A model generated the notes under the pieces. It had not been told where the DNA came from. It saw only the letters and a program-made list of their open reading frames with translations, and ran no database searches. DNA of 64,000 nucleotides from Vicugna pacos (taxonomy: Eukaryota; Chordata; Mammalia; Artiodactyla; Camelidae): contig NC_132989.1 in assembly GCF_048564905.1 (NCBI RefSeq), positions 2,959,257 to 3,023,256 on the forward strand. Reading direction: 5' to 3'. Below, piece after piece: positions 52,551 through 64,000 of the stretch (positions are counted from its first letter, which is position 1; each line of letters opens with the position of its first letter). A program made the position numbers and the translations under genes.

Positions 52551-55500
52551 AAGCAAAGGTGAGGAAAGTAACAAAATAATAAAGATGAGACAAAAATAAC
52601 TAAAATACAGACTAGTAATCCTGTATAAAAGATCAAGGATGGCAAAAATTGTGTCTTTTAAAGATAAAAATTGAAAAATCTCTGGTTGAATCGTGCAAAA
52701 AAATATAAGAAAGAGGATTCACATAAAAAAGCAGAGATTAAAGAAGAGATATTGCAACTGAAGTAACAGAAATTCAAATGATCAAAACAGACTACTATGA
52801 ACAATTATATGCCAACATATTGGAAAATCCAGAAAAGAATGGATAAATTCCTACAAAAATACAACCTACCAAGACTGAATCATGAAGAATTGGAAAATAC
52901 GGACAAATAATGAATAAAAAGATTGAGTCAGCAACCAAAACAAAACAAAATAAAGCAAAAAAAGCCCACGAGCAGATGGCTTTATGGGTGAATTCTACAA
53001 GACATTTAAAGAAGAATTAATACCAATTCTCAAATTATTTGAAAAATGAAAGAAGGGAACACTTCCAAACTTATTTTGTGAGGCCAGCATTATCCTGATA
53101 GCAAAGCCAGATGAGGACAGTATAAGAAACAAAATTAGAATCAATATCTCAGATGAAGATACATACAAAAATCATCAAAAACATACAACAAAAAAATCTA
53201 ACAGTACATTAAAAGAATCATATGGCATTATCAAGTGGGATTAATTCCTGGGATACCGGGATAGTTCAACACATAAAAATCAATGTTTATTGATTTGCTA
53301 CATCACACTAACAGAATGAAGGATAAAATCGTGATAATCTCAACAGGTACAGAAAAGTCACTTAACAAACTTCAACTGCTTTTCATGGTAAAAAATATAT
53401 TCTAAGTATAGAAGGAAAGCAATGCAACAAAATAAAGACCATAACAATGCAACAGCTAACCTCATACTCAAAAAAAGCTTGAAGGCTTTTCTCTAAAATC
53501 AGGAAAGCCATAAGAATTTCGACTCTCACTAATTCTACTCAACATTGTACAGGAAGTCCCATGCAGAGAAATCAGTCATGAAAAATAAATGAAAGGCATT
53601 CAAATCAAAAAGGAAAAATAAAATTGTATCTTTTGGTAGATTACATAATCTTTTTATTGAAGTGTAGTGTATTTACAATATTATGTTAGTTTCAGGTGTA
53701 CAGTAAAGTGACTTAGGTTTTGTCAGATTGTATGTATATATATATATATGAGTGTGTGTATATATATGTATATATATGCCTGAAGACTCCTGCAAAAAAA
53801 GAGTAATAGCCAATGAAAACAGTACAGTTTCTGAATATAAAGTCAACGTACAAAATTTACTTGCATTTCTATATATTAACAATGAACTATCTAAAAATAA
53901 ATTATCAAAACAATCTTATTTCCGTTGGAACTATATATGCATGCATGTATGTATGTATGTAGGTAGGTATGTATGTATGTACGTATGCCTCATCTTTGGG
54001 GTATGTGTGTATATATATCTCTCTCATGAATGAATTTGGTAAAGCTGTAGGATACAAAATTTATATACAGAAATTAGTTGCAGTTTTATACACTAATAAT
54101 GAAGTATCAGAAAAAGAAATTAAGAAAACAATCCCATTTACCATTCCAACAAAAATAATAAAATATCTAGGTATAAGCTATATCCTAAAGAGTACTTGTC
54201 CTCCAAAAACTGTATGATGCTCAGGAAGGAAATTGAAAATGACATGAACAGCTGGAAAGTTATACCATGTTTTTGGACTGAAGAATCAATATTGTTAAAA
54301 TGATGATACTACCTCATGCAATGCACAGATGCTATGCAATCCACATCAAAATACTAATGGCATGATTCACAGAACTTGAACAGATAATTCTAAAGTTTGT
54401 ATGGAAACACAAAAGACTCCAAGTAGCCAAAACAAACTTGAGAAAGAACAAACCTGGAGAAATCATATTCCCTCCCTTTAGACTATACTACAAAGCTACA
54501 GTAATCAAAAAAGTATGGTACTGGTGCGAAACAGACACATATGTCCATGGAAGAGAATACAGAGTGTAGAAATAAACTCAGGGGTTTATGATCAATTAAT
54601 CTATAACAAAGGAGGGAAGAATATAAAATGGAGAAAATACAGTCACTTCAATGAGTGGTGCTGGGAAAACTGTATAGCTACATACAACAGAATGAAATTA
54701 GAACACTCTCTAACACCATATACAAAAATAAAATCAAAATCAGTTAAAGATCTAAATGTAAGACTGTGTACTCTAAAACTCCTAGAAGAAAACTTAGGCA
54801 GAACACTCTTTGACATATATCACGGCAATATTTTTTTGGCTCTGGCTCCTAAAGTAAAGGAAATAAAAATAAAAATAAACAAATGGAACTTAATTAGTCA
54901 AAAGCTGTTGCATAGCAAAGGAAATCATTGACAAAATGAAAAAATGACCTACTGAATGGGAGAAAATATTTCCAAATGACATGATCGATAAGGGATTACT
55001 ATCCAACATATATAGAGAGCTCACACAACTCAACATCAAAAAATGAACAACCTGATTTAAAAATGGGCAAACACATTGAATATACTCTTTTTTCCCCAAA
55101 GAGGACATGCAGATGGCCCATTTCTAATCATCAGGGAAATGCAAATCAAAACCACAAGGGGATATCACCTCACACTTGTCAGAGGGCTATTATCAGAAAG
55201 AACATGAGGGGTGGAGGGTGGGAAGGGATAGATGGGATTTCAAAATTGTTAAACAGATAAACAAGATTACACTGTATGGCACAGGGAAATATACACAAGA
55301 TCTTACAGTAGCTCACAGAGAAAACAATGTGACAATGAATATACCAATGTTCATGTATAACTGAAAAATTGTGCTCTACACTGGAATTTGACACAACACT
55401 GTAAAAAGATTTTGAATCAATAAAAAAATGTAAAAAAAAAACAAGACATTGAAACAACCTAAATGTCCATCAACAGATGGGTGGATAAAGAAGTTGTGAT

Positions 55501-56050
55501 ATACTCATACAATGGAATACTACGCAGCCATAAAAAAGGATAAAATAATTCCATTTGTTGCCATATGGATGGACCTGGAGATTGTTACATTAAGTGAAGT
55601 AAGCCAGAAAGAGCAAGACAAATACCATATGACATCACTTATATGTGAAATAAAATATCACACAAATGAACTTATTTACTAAACAGAATCAGACTCATCA
55701 GACTCACAGACACAGAAAGCAAGCTTATGGGTACCAAAGTGGAAAGCAGATGAGGGAGGAACCAATTAGAAGTTTGGAATGAGCAGATACAAAATAATAT
55801 ATATAACAGATAAGCAACAGGGTGTTACGGTATGACACAGAGAACTATACTCACTACCCTGTAAATAAACCATAATGGGAAAGAATATGAAAAAGAATAT
55901 GTATATATATATATGTAAAGCTGAATCACTTTGCTGTACACCAGAAACTTACACAATACTATAAATCAACTATAATTTAATTAAAATATTTTAAAAGAAT
56001 AAAGATATTACACAATTAATTTTCACCTCGAAGAACTAGAAACAAAGAAA
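52551..56050 (+). repeat. Array unit 16 (diverged 3' half)
   Basis: Complete unit of 3500 bp; ORF2 fragment at 54515-54931 with Ile-to-Leu and His-to-Tyr changes found nowhere else. The head matches unit 15; a 93-codon frame is open at 53752-54033. The 3' half has many private changes: CTCACACAAC near 55020, TACCAATG near 55343, AAAAAGATTTT near 55402, AAACAAGAC near 55438, GATGGGTGG near 55477, AAAGGATAAAA near 55535, GCCATATGG near 55560 and ACTACCCTG near 55853. GAAACAAAG at the 3' end recurs in unit 3. Confidence 0.95.
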
Positions 56051-59000
56051 AAGCAAAGGTGAGGAAAGTAACAAAATAATAAAGATGAGACAAAAATAAC
56101 TAAAATACAGACTAGTAATCCTGTATAAAAGATCAAGGATGGCAAAAATTGTGTCTTTTAAAGATAAAAATTGAAAAATCTCTGGTTGAATCGTGCAAAA
56201 AAATATAAGAAAGAGGATTCACATAAAAAAGCAGAGATTAAAGAAGAGATATTGCAACTGAAGTAACAGAAATTCAAATGATCAAAACAGACTACTATGA
56301 ACAATTATATGCCAACATATTGGAAAATCCAGAAAAGAATGGATAAATTCCTACAAAAATACAACCTACCAAGACTGAATCATGAAGAATTGGAAAATAC
56401 GGACAAATAATGAATAAAAAGATTGAGTCAGCAACCAAAACAACACAAAATAAAGCAAAAAAAGCCCACGAGCAGATGGCTTTATGGGTGAATTCTACAA
56501 GACATTTAAAGAAGAATTAATACCAATTCTCAAATTATTTGAAAAATGAAAGAAGGGAACACTTCCAAACTTATTTTGTGAGGCCAGCATTATCCTGATA
56601 GCAAAGCCAGATGAGGACAGTATAAGAAACAAAATTATAATCAATATCTCAGACGAAGATAGATACAAAAATCATCAAAAACATACAACAAAAAAATCTA
56701 ACAGTACATTAAAAGAATCATATGGCATTATCAAGTGGGATTAATTCCTGGGATACCGGGATAGTTCAACACATAAAAATCAATGTTTATTGATTTGCTA
56801 CATCACACTAACAGAATGAAGGATAAAATCGTGATCATCTCAACAGGTACAGAAAAGTCACTTAACAAACTTCAACTGCTTTTCATGGTAAAAACTATAT
56901 TCTAAGTATAGAAGGAAAGCAATGCAACAAAATAAAGACCACAACAATGCAACAGCTAACCTCATACTCAAAATAAGCTTGAAGGCTTTTCTCTAAAATC
57001 AGGAAAGCCATAAGAATTTTGACTCTCACTAATTCTACTCAACATTGTACAGGAAGTCCCATGCAGAGAAATCAGTCATGAAAAATAAATGAAAGGCATT
57101 CAAATCAAAAAGGAAAAATAAAATTGTATCTTTTGGTAGATTACATAATCTTTTTATTGAAGTGTAGTGTATTTACAATATTATGTTAGTTTCAGGTGTA
57201 CAGTAAAGTGACTTAGTTTTTTTCAGATTGTATGTATATATATATATATGAGTGTGTGTATATATATGTATATATATGCCTGAAGACTCCTGCAAAAAAA
57301 GAGTAATAGCCAATGAAAACAGTACAGTTTCTGAATATAAAGTCAACGTACAAAATTTACTTGCATTTCTATATATTAACAATGAACTATCTAAAAATAA
57401 ATTATCAAAACAATCTTATTTCCATTGGAACTATATATGCATGCATGTATGTATGTATGTAGGTAGGTATGTATGTATGTACGTATGCCTCATCTTTGGG
57501 GTATGTGTGTATATATATCTCTCTCATGAATGAACTTGGTAAAGCTGTAGGATACAAAATTTATATACAGAAATTAGTTGCAGTTTTATACACTAATAAT
57601 GAAGTATCAGAAAAAGAAATTAAGAAAACAATCCCATTTACCATTCCAACAAAAATAATAAAATATCTAGGTATAAGCTATATCCTAAAGAGTACTTGTC
57701 CTCCAAAAACTGTATGATGCTCAGGAAGGAAATTGAAAATGACATGAACAGCTGGAAAGTTATACCATGTTTTTGGACTGAAGAATCAATATTGTTAAAA
57801 TGATGATACTACCTCATGCAATGCACAGATGCTATGCAATCCACATCAAAATACTAATGGCATGATTCACAGAACTTGAACAGATAATTCTAAAGTTTGT
57901 ATGGAAACACAAAAGACTCCAAGTAGCCAAAACAAACTTGAGAAAGAACAAACCTGGAGAAATCATATTCCCTCCCTTTAGACTATACTACAAAGCTACA
58001 GTAATCAAAAAAGTATGGTACTGGTGCGAAACAGACACATATGTCCATGGAAGAGAATACAGAGTGTAGAAATAAACTCAGGGGTTTATGATCAATTAAT
58101 CTATAACAAAGGAGGGAAGAATATAAAATGGAGAAAATACAGTCACTTCAATGAGTGGTGCTGGGAAAACTGTATAGCTACATACAACAGAATGAAATTA
58201 GAACACTCTCTAACACCATATACAAAAATAAAATCAAAATCAGTTAAAGATCTAAATGTGAGACTGTGTACTCTAAAACTCCTAGAAGAAAACATAGGCA
58301 GAACACTCTTTGACATACATCACGGCAATATTTTTTTGGCTCTGGCTCCTAAAGTAAAGGAAATAAAAATAAAAATAAACAAATGGAACTTAATAAGTCA
58401 AAAGCTGTTGCATAGCAAAGGAAATCATTGACAAAATGAAAAAATGACCTACTGAATGGGAGAAAATATTTCCAAATGACATGATCGATAAGGGATTACT
58501 ATCCAACATATATAGAGAGCTCATACAACTCAACATCAAAAAATGAACAACCTGATTTAAAAATGGGCAAACACATTGAATATACTCTTTTTTCCCCAAA
58601 GAGGACATGCAGATGGCCCATTTCTAATCATCAGGGAAATGCAAATCAAAACCACAAGGGGATATCACCTCACACTTGTCAGAGGGCTATTATCAGAAAG
58701 AACATGAGGGGTGGAGGGTGGGAAGGGATAGATGGGATTTCAAAATTGTTAAACAGATAAACAAGATTACACTGTATGGCACAGGGAAATATACACAAGA
58801 TCTTACAGTAGCTCACAGAGAAAACAATGTGACAATGAATATACCTATGTTCATGTATAACTGAAAAATTGTGCTCTACACTGGAATTTGACACAACACT
58901 GTAAAATGATTTTGAATAAATAAAAAAATGTAAAAAAAAAAGACATTGAAACAACCTAAATGTCCATCAACAGATGGCTGGATAAAGAAGTTGTGATATA

Positions 59001-59548
59001 CTCATACAATGGAATACTACGCAGCCATAAAAAAGAATAAAATAATTCCATTTGTTGCAATATGGAGGGACCTGGAGATTGTTACATTAAGTGAAGTAAG
59101 CCAGAAAGAGCAAGACAAATACCATATGACATCACTTATATGTGAAATAAAAATATCACACAAATGAACTTATTTACTAAACAGAATCAGACTCATCAGA
59201 CTCACAGACACAGAAAGCAAGCTTATGGGTACCAAAGTGGAAAGCAGATGAGGGAGGAACCAATTAGAAGTTTGGAATTAGCAGATACAAAATAATATAT
59301 ATAACACATAAGCAACAGGGTGTTACGGTATGACACAGAGAACTATACTCACTATCCTGTAAATAAACCATAATGGGAAAGAATATGAAAAAGAATATGT
59401 ATATATATATATGTAAAGCTGAATCACTTTGCTGTACACCAGAAACTTACACAATACTATAAATCAACTATAATTTAATTAAAATATTTTAAAAGAATAA
59501 AGATATTACACAATTAATTTTCACCTCGAAGAACTAGAAAAAAAGAAA
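56051..59548 (+). repeat. Array unit 17
   Basis: Complete unit of 3498 bp; ORF2 fragment at 58015-58431 with the only two synonymous changes I noticed (GTA to GTG near 58258, ATT to ATA near 58393). Private L1-a marks: CAGACGAAGATAG near 56652, GATCATCTC near 56833, AAAACTATATTC near 56891, AAAATAAGCTTG near 56970 and GAATTTTGACTC near 57013. A 93-codon frame is open at 57252-57533. The A-rich end GAATAAATAAA links it to units 12 and 13. Confidence 0.95.
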
Positions 59549-62500
59549 AACCAAAGGTGAGGAAAGTAACAAAATAATAAAGATGAGACAAAAATAACTA
59601 AAATACAGACTAGTAATCCTGTACAAAAGATCAAGGATGGCAAAAATTGTGTCTTTTAAAGATAAAAATTGAAAAATCTCTGGTTGAATCGTGCAAAAAA
59701 ATATAAGAAAGAGGATTCACATAAAAAAGCAGAGATTAAAGAAGAGATATTGCAACTGAAGTAACAGAAATTCAAATGATCAAAACAGACTACTATGAAC
59801 AATTATATGCCAACATATTGGAAAATCCAGAAAAGAATGGATAAATTCCTACAAAAATACAACCTACCAAGACTGAATCATGAAGAATTGGAAAATACGG
59901 ACAAATAATGAATAAAAAAGATTGAGTCAGCAACCAAAACAAAACAAAATAAAGCAAAAAAAGCCCACGAGCAGATGGCTTTATGGGTGAATTCTACAAG
60001 ACATTTAAAGAAGAATTAATACCAATTCTCAAATTATTTGAAAAATGAAAGAAGGGAACACTTCCAAACTTATTTTGTGAGGCCAGCATTATCCTGATAG
60101 CAAAGCCAGATGAGGACAGTATAAGAAACAAAATTATAATCAATATCTCAGATGAAGATACATACAAAAATCATCAAAAACATACAACAAAAAAATCTAA
60201 CAGTACATTAAAAGAATCATATGGCATTATCAAGTGGGATTAATTCCTGGGATACCGGGATAGTTCAACACATAAAAATCAATGTTTATTGATTTGCTAC
60301 ATCACGCTAACACAATAAAGGATAAAATCGTGATAATCTCAACAGGTACAGAAAAGTCACTTAACAAACTTCAACTGCTTTTCATGGTAAAAAATATATT
60401 CTAAGTATAGAAGGAAAGCAATGCAACAAAATAAAGACCATAACAATGCAACAGCTAACCTCATACTCAAAAAAAGCTTGAAGGCTTTTCTCTAAAATCA
60501 GGAAAGCCATAAGAATTTCGACTCTCACTAATGCTACTCAACATTGTACAGGAAGTCCCATGCAGAGAAATCAGTCATGAAAAATAAATGAAAGGCATTC
60601 AAATCAAAAAGGAAAAATAAAATTGTATCTTTTGGTAGATTACATAATCTTTTTATTGAAGTGTAGTGTATTTACAATGTTATGTTAGTTTCAGGTGTAC
60701 AGTAAAGTGACTTAGGTGTTTTCAGACAGTATGTATATATATATATATATATATATGAGTGTGTGTATATATATGTATATATATGCCTGAAGACTCCTGC
60801 AAAAAAAGAGTAATAGCCAACGAAAACAGTACAGTTTCTGAATAGAAAGTCAACTTACAAAATTTACTTGCATTTCTATATATTAACAATGAACTATCTA
60901 AAAATAAATTATCAAAACAATCTTATTTCCATTGGAACTATATATGCATGCATGTATGTATGTATGTAGGTAGGTATGTATGTATGTACGTATGCCTCAT
61001 CTTTGGGGTATGTGTGTATATATATCTCTCTCATGAATGAATTTGGTAAAGCTGTAGGATACAAAATTTATATACAGAAATTAGTTGCAGTTTTATACAC
61101 TAATAATGAAGTATCAGAAAAAGAAATTAAGAAAACAATCCCATTTACCATTCCAACAAAAATAATAAAATATCTAGGTATAAGCTATATCCTAAAGAGT
61201 ACTTGTCCTCCAAAAACTGTATGATGCTCAGGAAGGAAATTGAAAATGACATGAACAGCTGGAAAGTTATACCATGTTTTTGGACTGAAGAATCAATATT
61301 GTCAAAATGATGATACTACCTCATGCAATGCACAGATGCTATGCAATCCACATCAAAATACTAATGGCATGATTCACAGAACTTGAACAGATAATTCTAA
61401 AGTTTGTATGGAAACACAAAAGACTCCAAGTAGCCAAAACAAACTTGAGAAAGAACAAACCTGGAGAAATCATATTCCCTCCCTTTAGACTATACTACAA
61501 AGCTACAGTAATCAAAAAAGTATGGTACTGGTGCGAAACAGACACATATGTCCATGGAAGAGAATACAGAGTGTAGAAATGAACTCAGGGGTTTATGATC
61601 AATTAATCTATAACAAAGGAGGGAAGAATATAAAATGGAGAAAATACAGTCACTTCAATGAGTGGTGCTGGGAAAACTGTATAGCTACATACAACAGAAT
61701 GAAATTAGAACACTCTCTAACACCATATACAAAAATAAAATCAAAATCAGTTAAAGATCTAAATGTAAGACTGTGTACTCTAAAACTCCTAGAAGAAAAC
61801 ATAGGCAGAACACTCTTTGACATACATCACGGCAATATTTTTTTGGCTCTGGCTCCTAAAGTAACGGAAATAAAAATAAAAATAAACAAATGGAACTTAA
61901 TTAGTCAAAAGCTGTTGCATAGCAAAGGAAATCATTGACAAAATGAAAAAATGACCTACTGAATGGGAGAAAATATTTCCAAATGACATGATCGATAAGG
62001 GATTACTATCCAACATATATAGAGAGCTCATACAACTCAACATCAAAAAATGAACAACCTGATTTAAAAATGGGCAAACACATTGAATATACTCTTTTTT
62101 CCCCAAAGAGGACATGCAGATGGCCCATTTCTAATCATCAGGGAAATGCAAATCAAAACCACAAGGGGATATCACCTCACACTTGTCAGAGGGCTATTAT
62201 CAGAAAGAACATGAGGGGTGGAGGGTGGGAAGGGATAGATGGGATTTCAAAATTGTTAAACAGATAAACAAGATTACACTGTATGGCACAGGGAAATATA
62301 CACAAGATCTTACAGTAGCTCACAGAGAAAACAATGTGACAATGAATATACCTATGTTCATGTATAACTGAAAAATTGTGCTCTACACTGGAATTTGACA
62401 CAACACTGTAAAATGATTTTGAATCAATAAAAAAATGTAAAAAAAAAGACATTGAAACAACCTAAATGTCCATCAACAGATGGCTGGATAAAGAAGTTGT

Positions 62501-63055
62501 GATATACTCATACAATGGAATACTACGCAGCCATAAAAAAAGAATAAAATAATTCCATTTGTTGCAATATGGAGGGACCTGGAGATTGTTACATTAAGTG
62601 AAGTAAGCCAGAAAGAGCAAGACAAATACCATATGACATCACTTATATGTGAAATAAAAATATCACACAAATGAACTTATTTACTAAACAGAATCAGACT
62701 CATCAGACTCACAGACACAGAAAGCAAGCTTATGGGTACCAAAGTGGAAAGCAGATGAGGGAGGAACCAATTAGAAGTTTGGAATTAGCAGATACAAAAT
62801 AATATATATAACACATAAGCAACAGGGTGTTACGGTATGACACAGAGAACTATACTCACTATCCTGTAAATAAACCATAATGGGAAAGAATATGAAAAAG
62901 AATATGTATATATATATATGTAAAGCTGAATCACTTTGCTGTACACCAGAAACTTACACAATACTATAAATCAACTATAATTTAATTAAAATATTTTAAA
63001 AGAATAAAGATATTACACAATTAATTTTCACCTCGAAGAACTAGAAAAAAAGAAA
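59549..63055 (+). repeat. Array unit 18
   Basis: Complete unit of 3507 bp; ORF2 fragment at 61522-61938 with private Ile-to-Met and Lys-to-Thr changes. It begins AACCAAAGG and carries CCTGTACAAAAG and CACAATAAAGG like unit 14, but then has TTCTAAGTATAG and no extra EcoRI site, so it too is a mosaic. Private: CCAACGAAAAC near 60817 and GTCAAAATG near 61301. Confidence 0.95.
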
Positions 63056-64000
63056 AACCAAAGGTGAGGAAAGTAACAAAATAATAAAGATGAGACAAAA
63101 ATAACTAAAATACAGACTAGTAATCCTGTACAAAAGATCAAGGATGGCAAAAATTGTGTCTTTTAAAGATAAAAATTGAAAAATCTCTGGTTGAATCGTG
63201 CAAAAAAATATAAGAAAGAGGATTCACATAAAAAAGCAGAGATTAAAGAAGAGATATTGCAACTGAAGTAACAGAAATTCAAATGATCAAAACAGACTAC
63301 TATGAACAATTATATGCCAACATATTGGAAAATCCAGAAAAGAATGGATAAATTCCTACAAAAATACAACCTACCAAGACTGAATCATGAAGAATTGGAA
63401 AATACGGACAAATAATGAATAAAAAAGATTGAGTCAGCAACCAAAACAAAACAAAATAAAGCAAAAAAAGCCCACGAGCAGATGGCTTTATGGGTGAATT
63501 CTACAAGACATTTAAAGAAGAATTAATACCAATTCTCAAATTATTTGAAAAATGAAAGAAGGGAACACTTCCAAACTTATTTTGTGAGGCCAGCATTATC
63601 CTGATAGCAAAGCCAGATGAGGACAGTATAAGAAACAAAATTATAATCAATATCTCAGATGAAGATACATACAAAAATCATCAAAAACATACAACAAAAA
63701 AATCTAACAGTACATTAAAAGAATCATATGGCATTATCAAGTGGGATTAATTCCTGGGATACCGGGATAGTTCAACACATAAAAATCAATGTTTATTGAT
63801 TTGCTACATCACGCTAACACAATAAAGGATAAAATCGTGATAATCTCAACAGGTACAGAAAAGTCACTTAACAAACTTCAACTGCTTTTCATGGTAAAAA
63901 ATATATTCAAAGTATAGAAGGAAAGCAATGCAACAAACTAAAGACCATAACAATGCAACAGCTAACCTCATACTCAAAAAAAGCTTGAAGGCTTTTCTCT
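63056..64000 (+). repeat. Array unit 19, cut by the window end
   Basis: Only the first 945 bp, all L1-a, are in the window. It starts AACCAAAGG and carries CCTGTACAAAAG, CACAATAAAGG and TTCAAAGTATAG. Those states match unit 14 more closely than the adjacent unit 18, which has TTCTAAGTATAG. Nothing suggests that the array ends here. Confidence 0.93.

Larger units (their letters stand above)
1..64000 (+). repeat. Macrosatellite array of ~3.5-kb L1-mosaic units (18 complete + 1 partial)
   Basis: The same ~3.5-kb sequence recurs head to tail with no spacer and no inversion. I set an arbitrary unit start at the A-rich motif AAGCAAAGGTGAGG (AACCAAAGG in some units); it occurs at 1, 3504, 7016, 10519, 14024, 17529, 21029, 24528, 28027, 31533, 35039, 38545, 42043, 45546, 49053, 52551, 56051, 59549 and 63056. 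Spacings run from 3498 to 3512. Neither end of the window reaches unique DNA. The biologically natural boundary is about 47 bp upstream of my start, where the A-rich tail of L1-c meets L1-a (for example position 3456/3457). That the unit is made of L1 pieces follows from ORF2 protein similarity and L1 3' UTR sequence, recognised from knowledge of mammalian L1. I do not recognise the array as a named satellite. Confidence 0.97.

Noticed and set aside
1-64000. Centromere-type satellite with CENP-B boxes or a regular higher-order repeat
   Set aside because: I found no match to the CENP-B box core (TTCG with CGGG at the right spacing) on either strand; TTCG and CGGG occur but far apart. Unit types do not recur with one fixed period.
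1-64000. CRISPR array, phage or bacterial operon
   Set aside because: The repeat unit is 3.5 kb with no short direct-repeat/spacer pattern, and the content is mammalian L1.
1-64000. LTR retrovirus or other virus-like element
   Set aside because: The reverse-transcriptase homology is LINE-1 type, with no LTRs, primer-binding site, gag or envelope signature.
1-64000. Array as pure assembly artefact
   Set aside because: Units differ at many shared and private positions in a structured way and vary in microsatellite length, which repeated misassembly of one read would not produce. The units 9/10 pair remains a place where an extra copy could be artefactual.

Overview
The whole window is one head-to-tail tandem array. 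A unit of about 3.5 kb repeats from the first base to the last, all in the same orientation: 18 complete units (positions 1-63055, individual lengths 3498-3512 bp, mean 3503 bp) and the first 945 bp of a nineteenth. No unique flanking sequence appears at either edge, so the array is longer than the window. Between-unit differences look like roughly one to two per hundred bases by eye. The sequence is AT-rich, CpG-poor and has no host gene, RNA gene, CRISPR array, LTR element or DNA transposon that I can support.

The unit is built almost entirely from dead LINE-1 (L1) retrotransposon pieces. Reading along the + strand from the natural junction (copy at 3457-6968): (1) L1-a, a reverse-transcriptase stretch of ORF2 with both catalytic motifs altered; (2) a short antisense L1 3' end followed by a TA/TG microsatellite, splitting L1-a; (3) the distal piece of L1-a; (4) a GTAT-type microsatellite and a short unexplained seam; (5) L1-b, which restarts in the same part of ORF2 that L1-a had just covered and runs to a deleted C-terminus; (6) the L1-b 3' UTR, with a G-quadruplex motif, AATAAA and an A run; (7) L1-c, the ORF2 C-terminal end plus a different 3' UTR ending in an A-rich tail. 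The next unit's L1-a follows directly. The microsatellites and A runs account for much of the unit-length variation.

The organism is a placental mammal. The L1 3' ends (the segment reading CTGTACACC and AGAAACTTACACAATA, and its antisense form) are of the kind I associate with Cetartiodactyla. The L1-b 3' end reminds me of camelid L1s, but that is recollection and low confidence.

The units are related in a patchwork way. Units 9 and 10 are almost identical, and their sequence type spills into the 3' part of unit 8 and the 5' part of unit 11. Units 7 and 15 share a private set of changes eight units apart. The block 12-13-14 resembles 17-18-19 five units apart. This is what unequal crossing-over and gene conversion produce; it is not a regular higher-order repeat. 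The most coding-like feature, a 138-codon ORF2 fragment open in all 18 complete units, varies mostly by amino-acid-changing substitutions and so looks unconstrained. The interest of the window is the macrosatellite itself: an L1 mosaic amplified as a long array, with a G-quadruplex motif and inverted L1 3' ends recurring every 3.5 kb.
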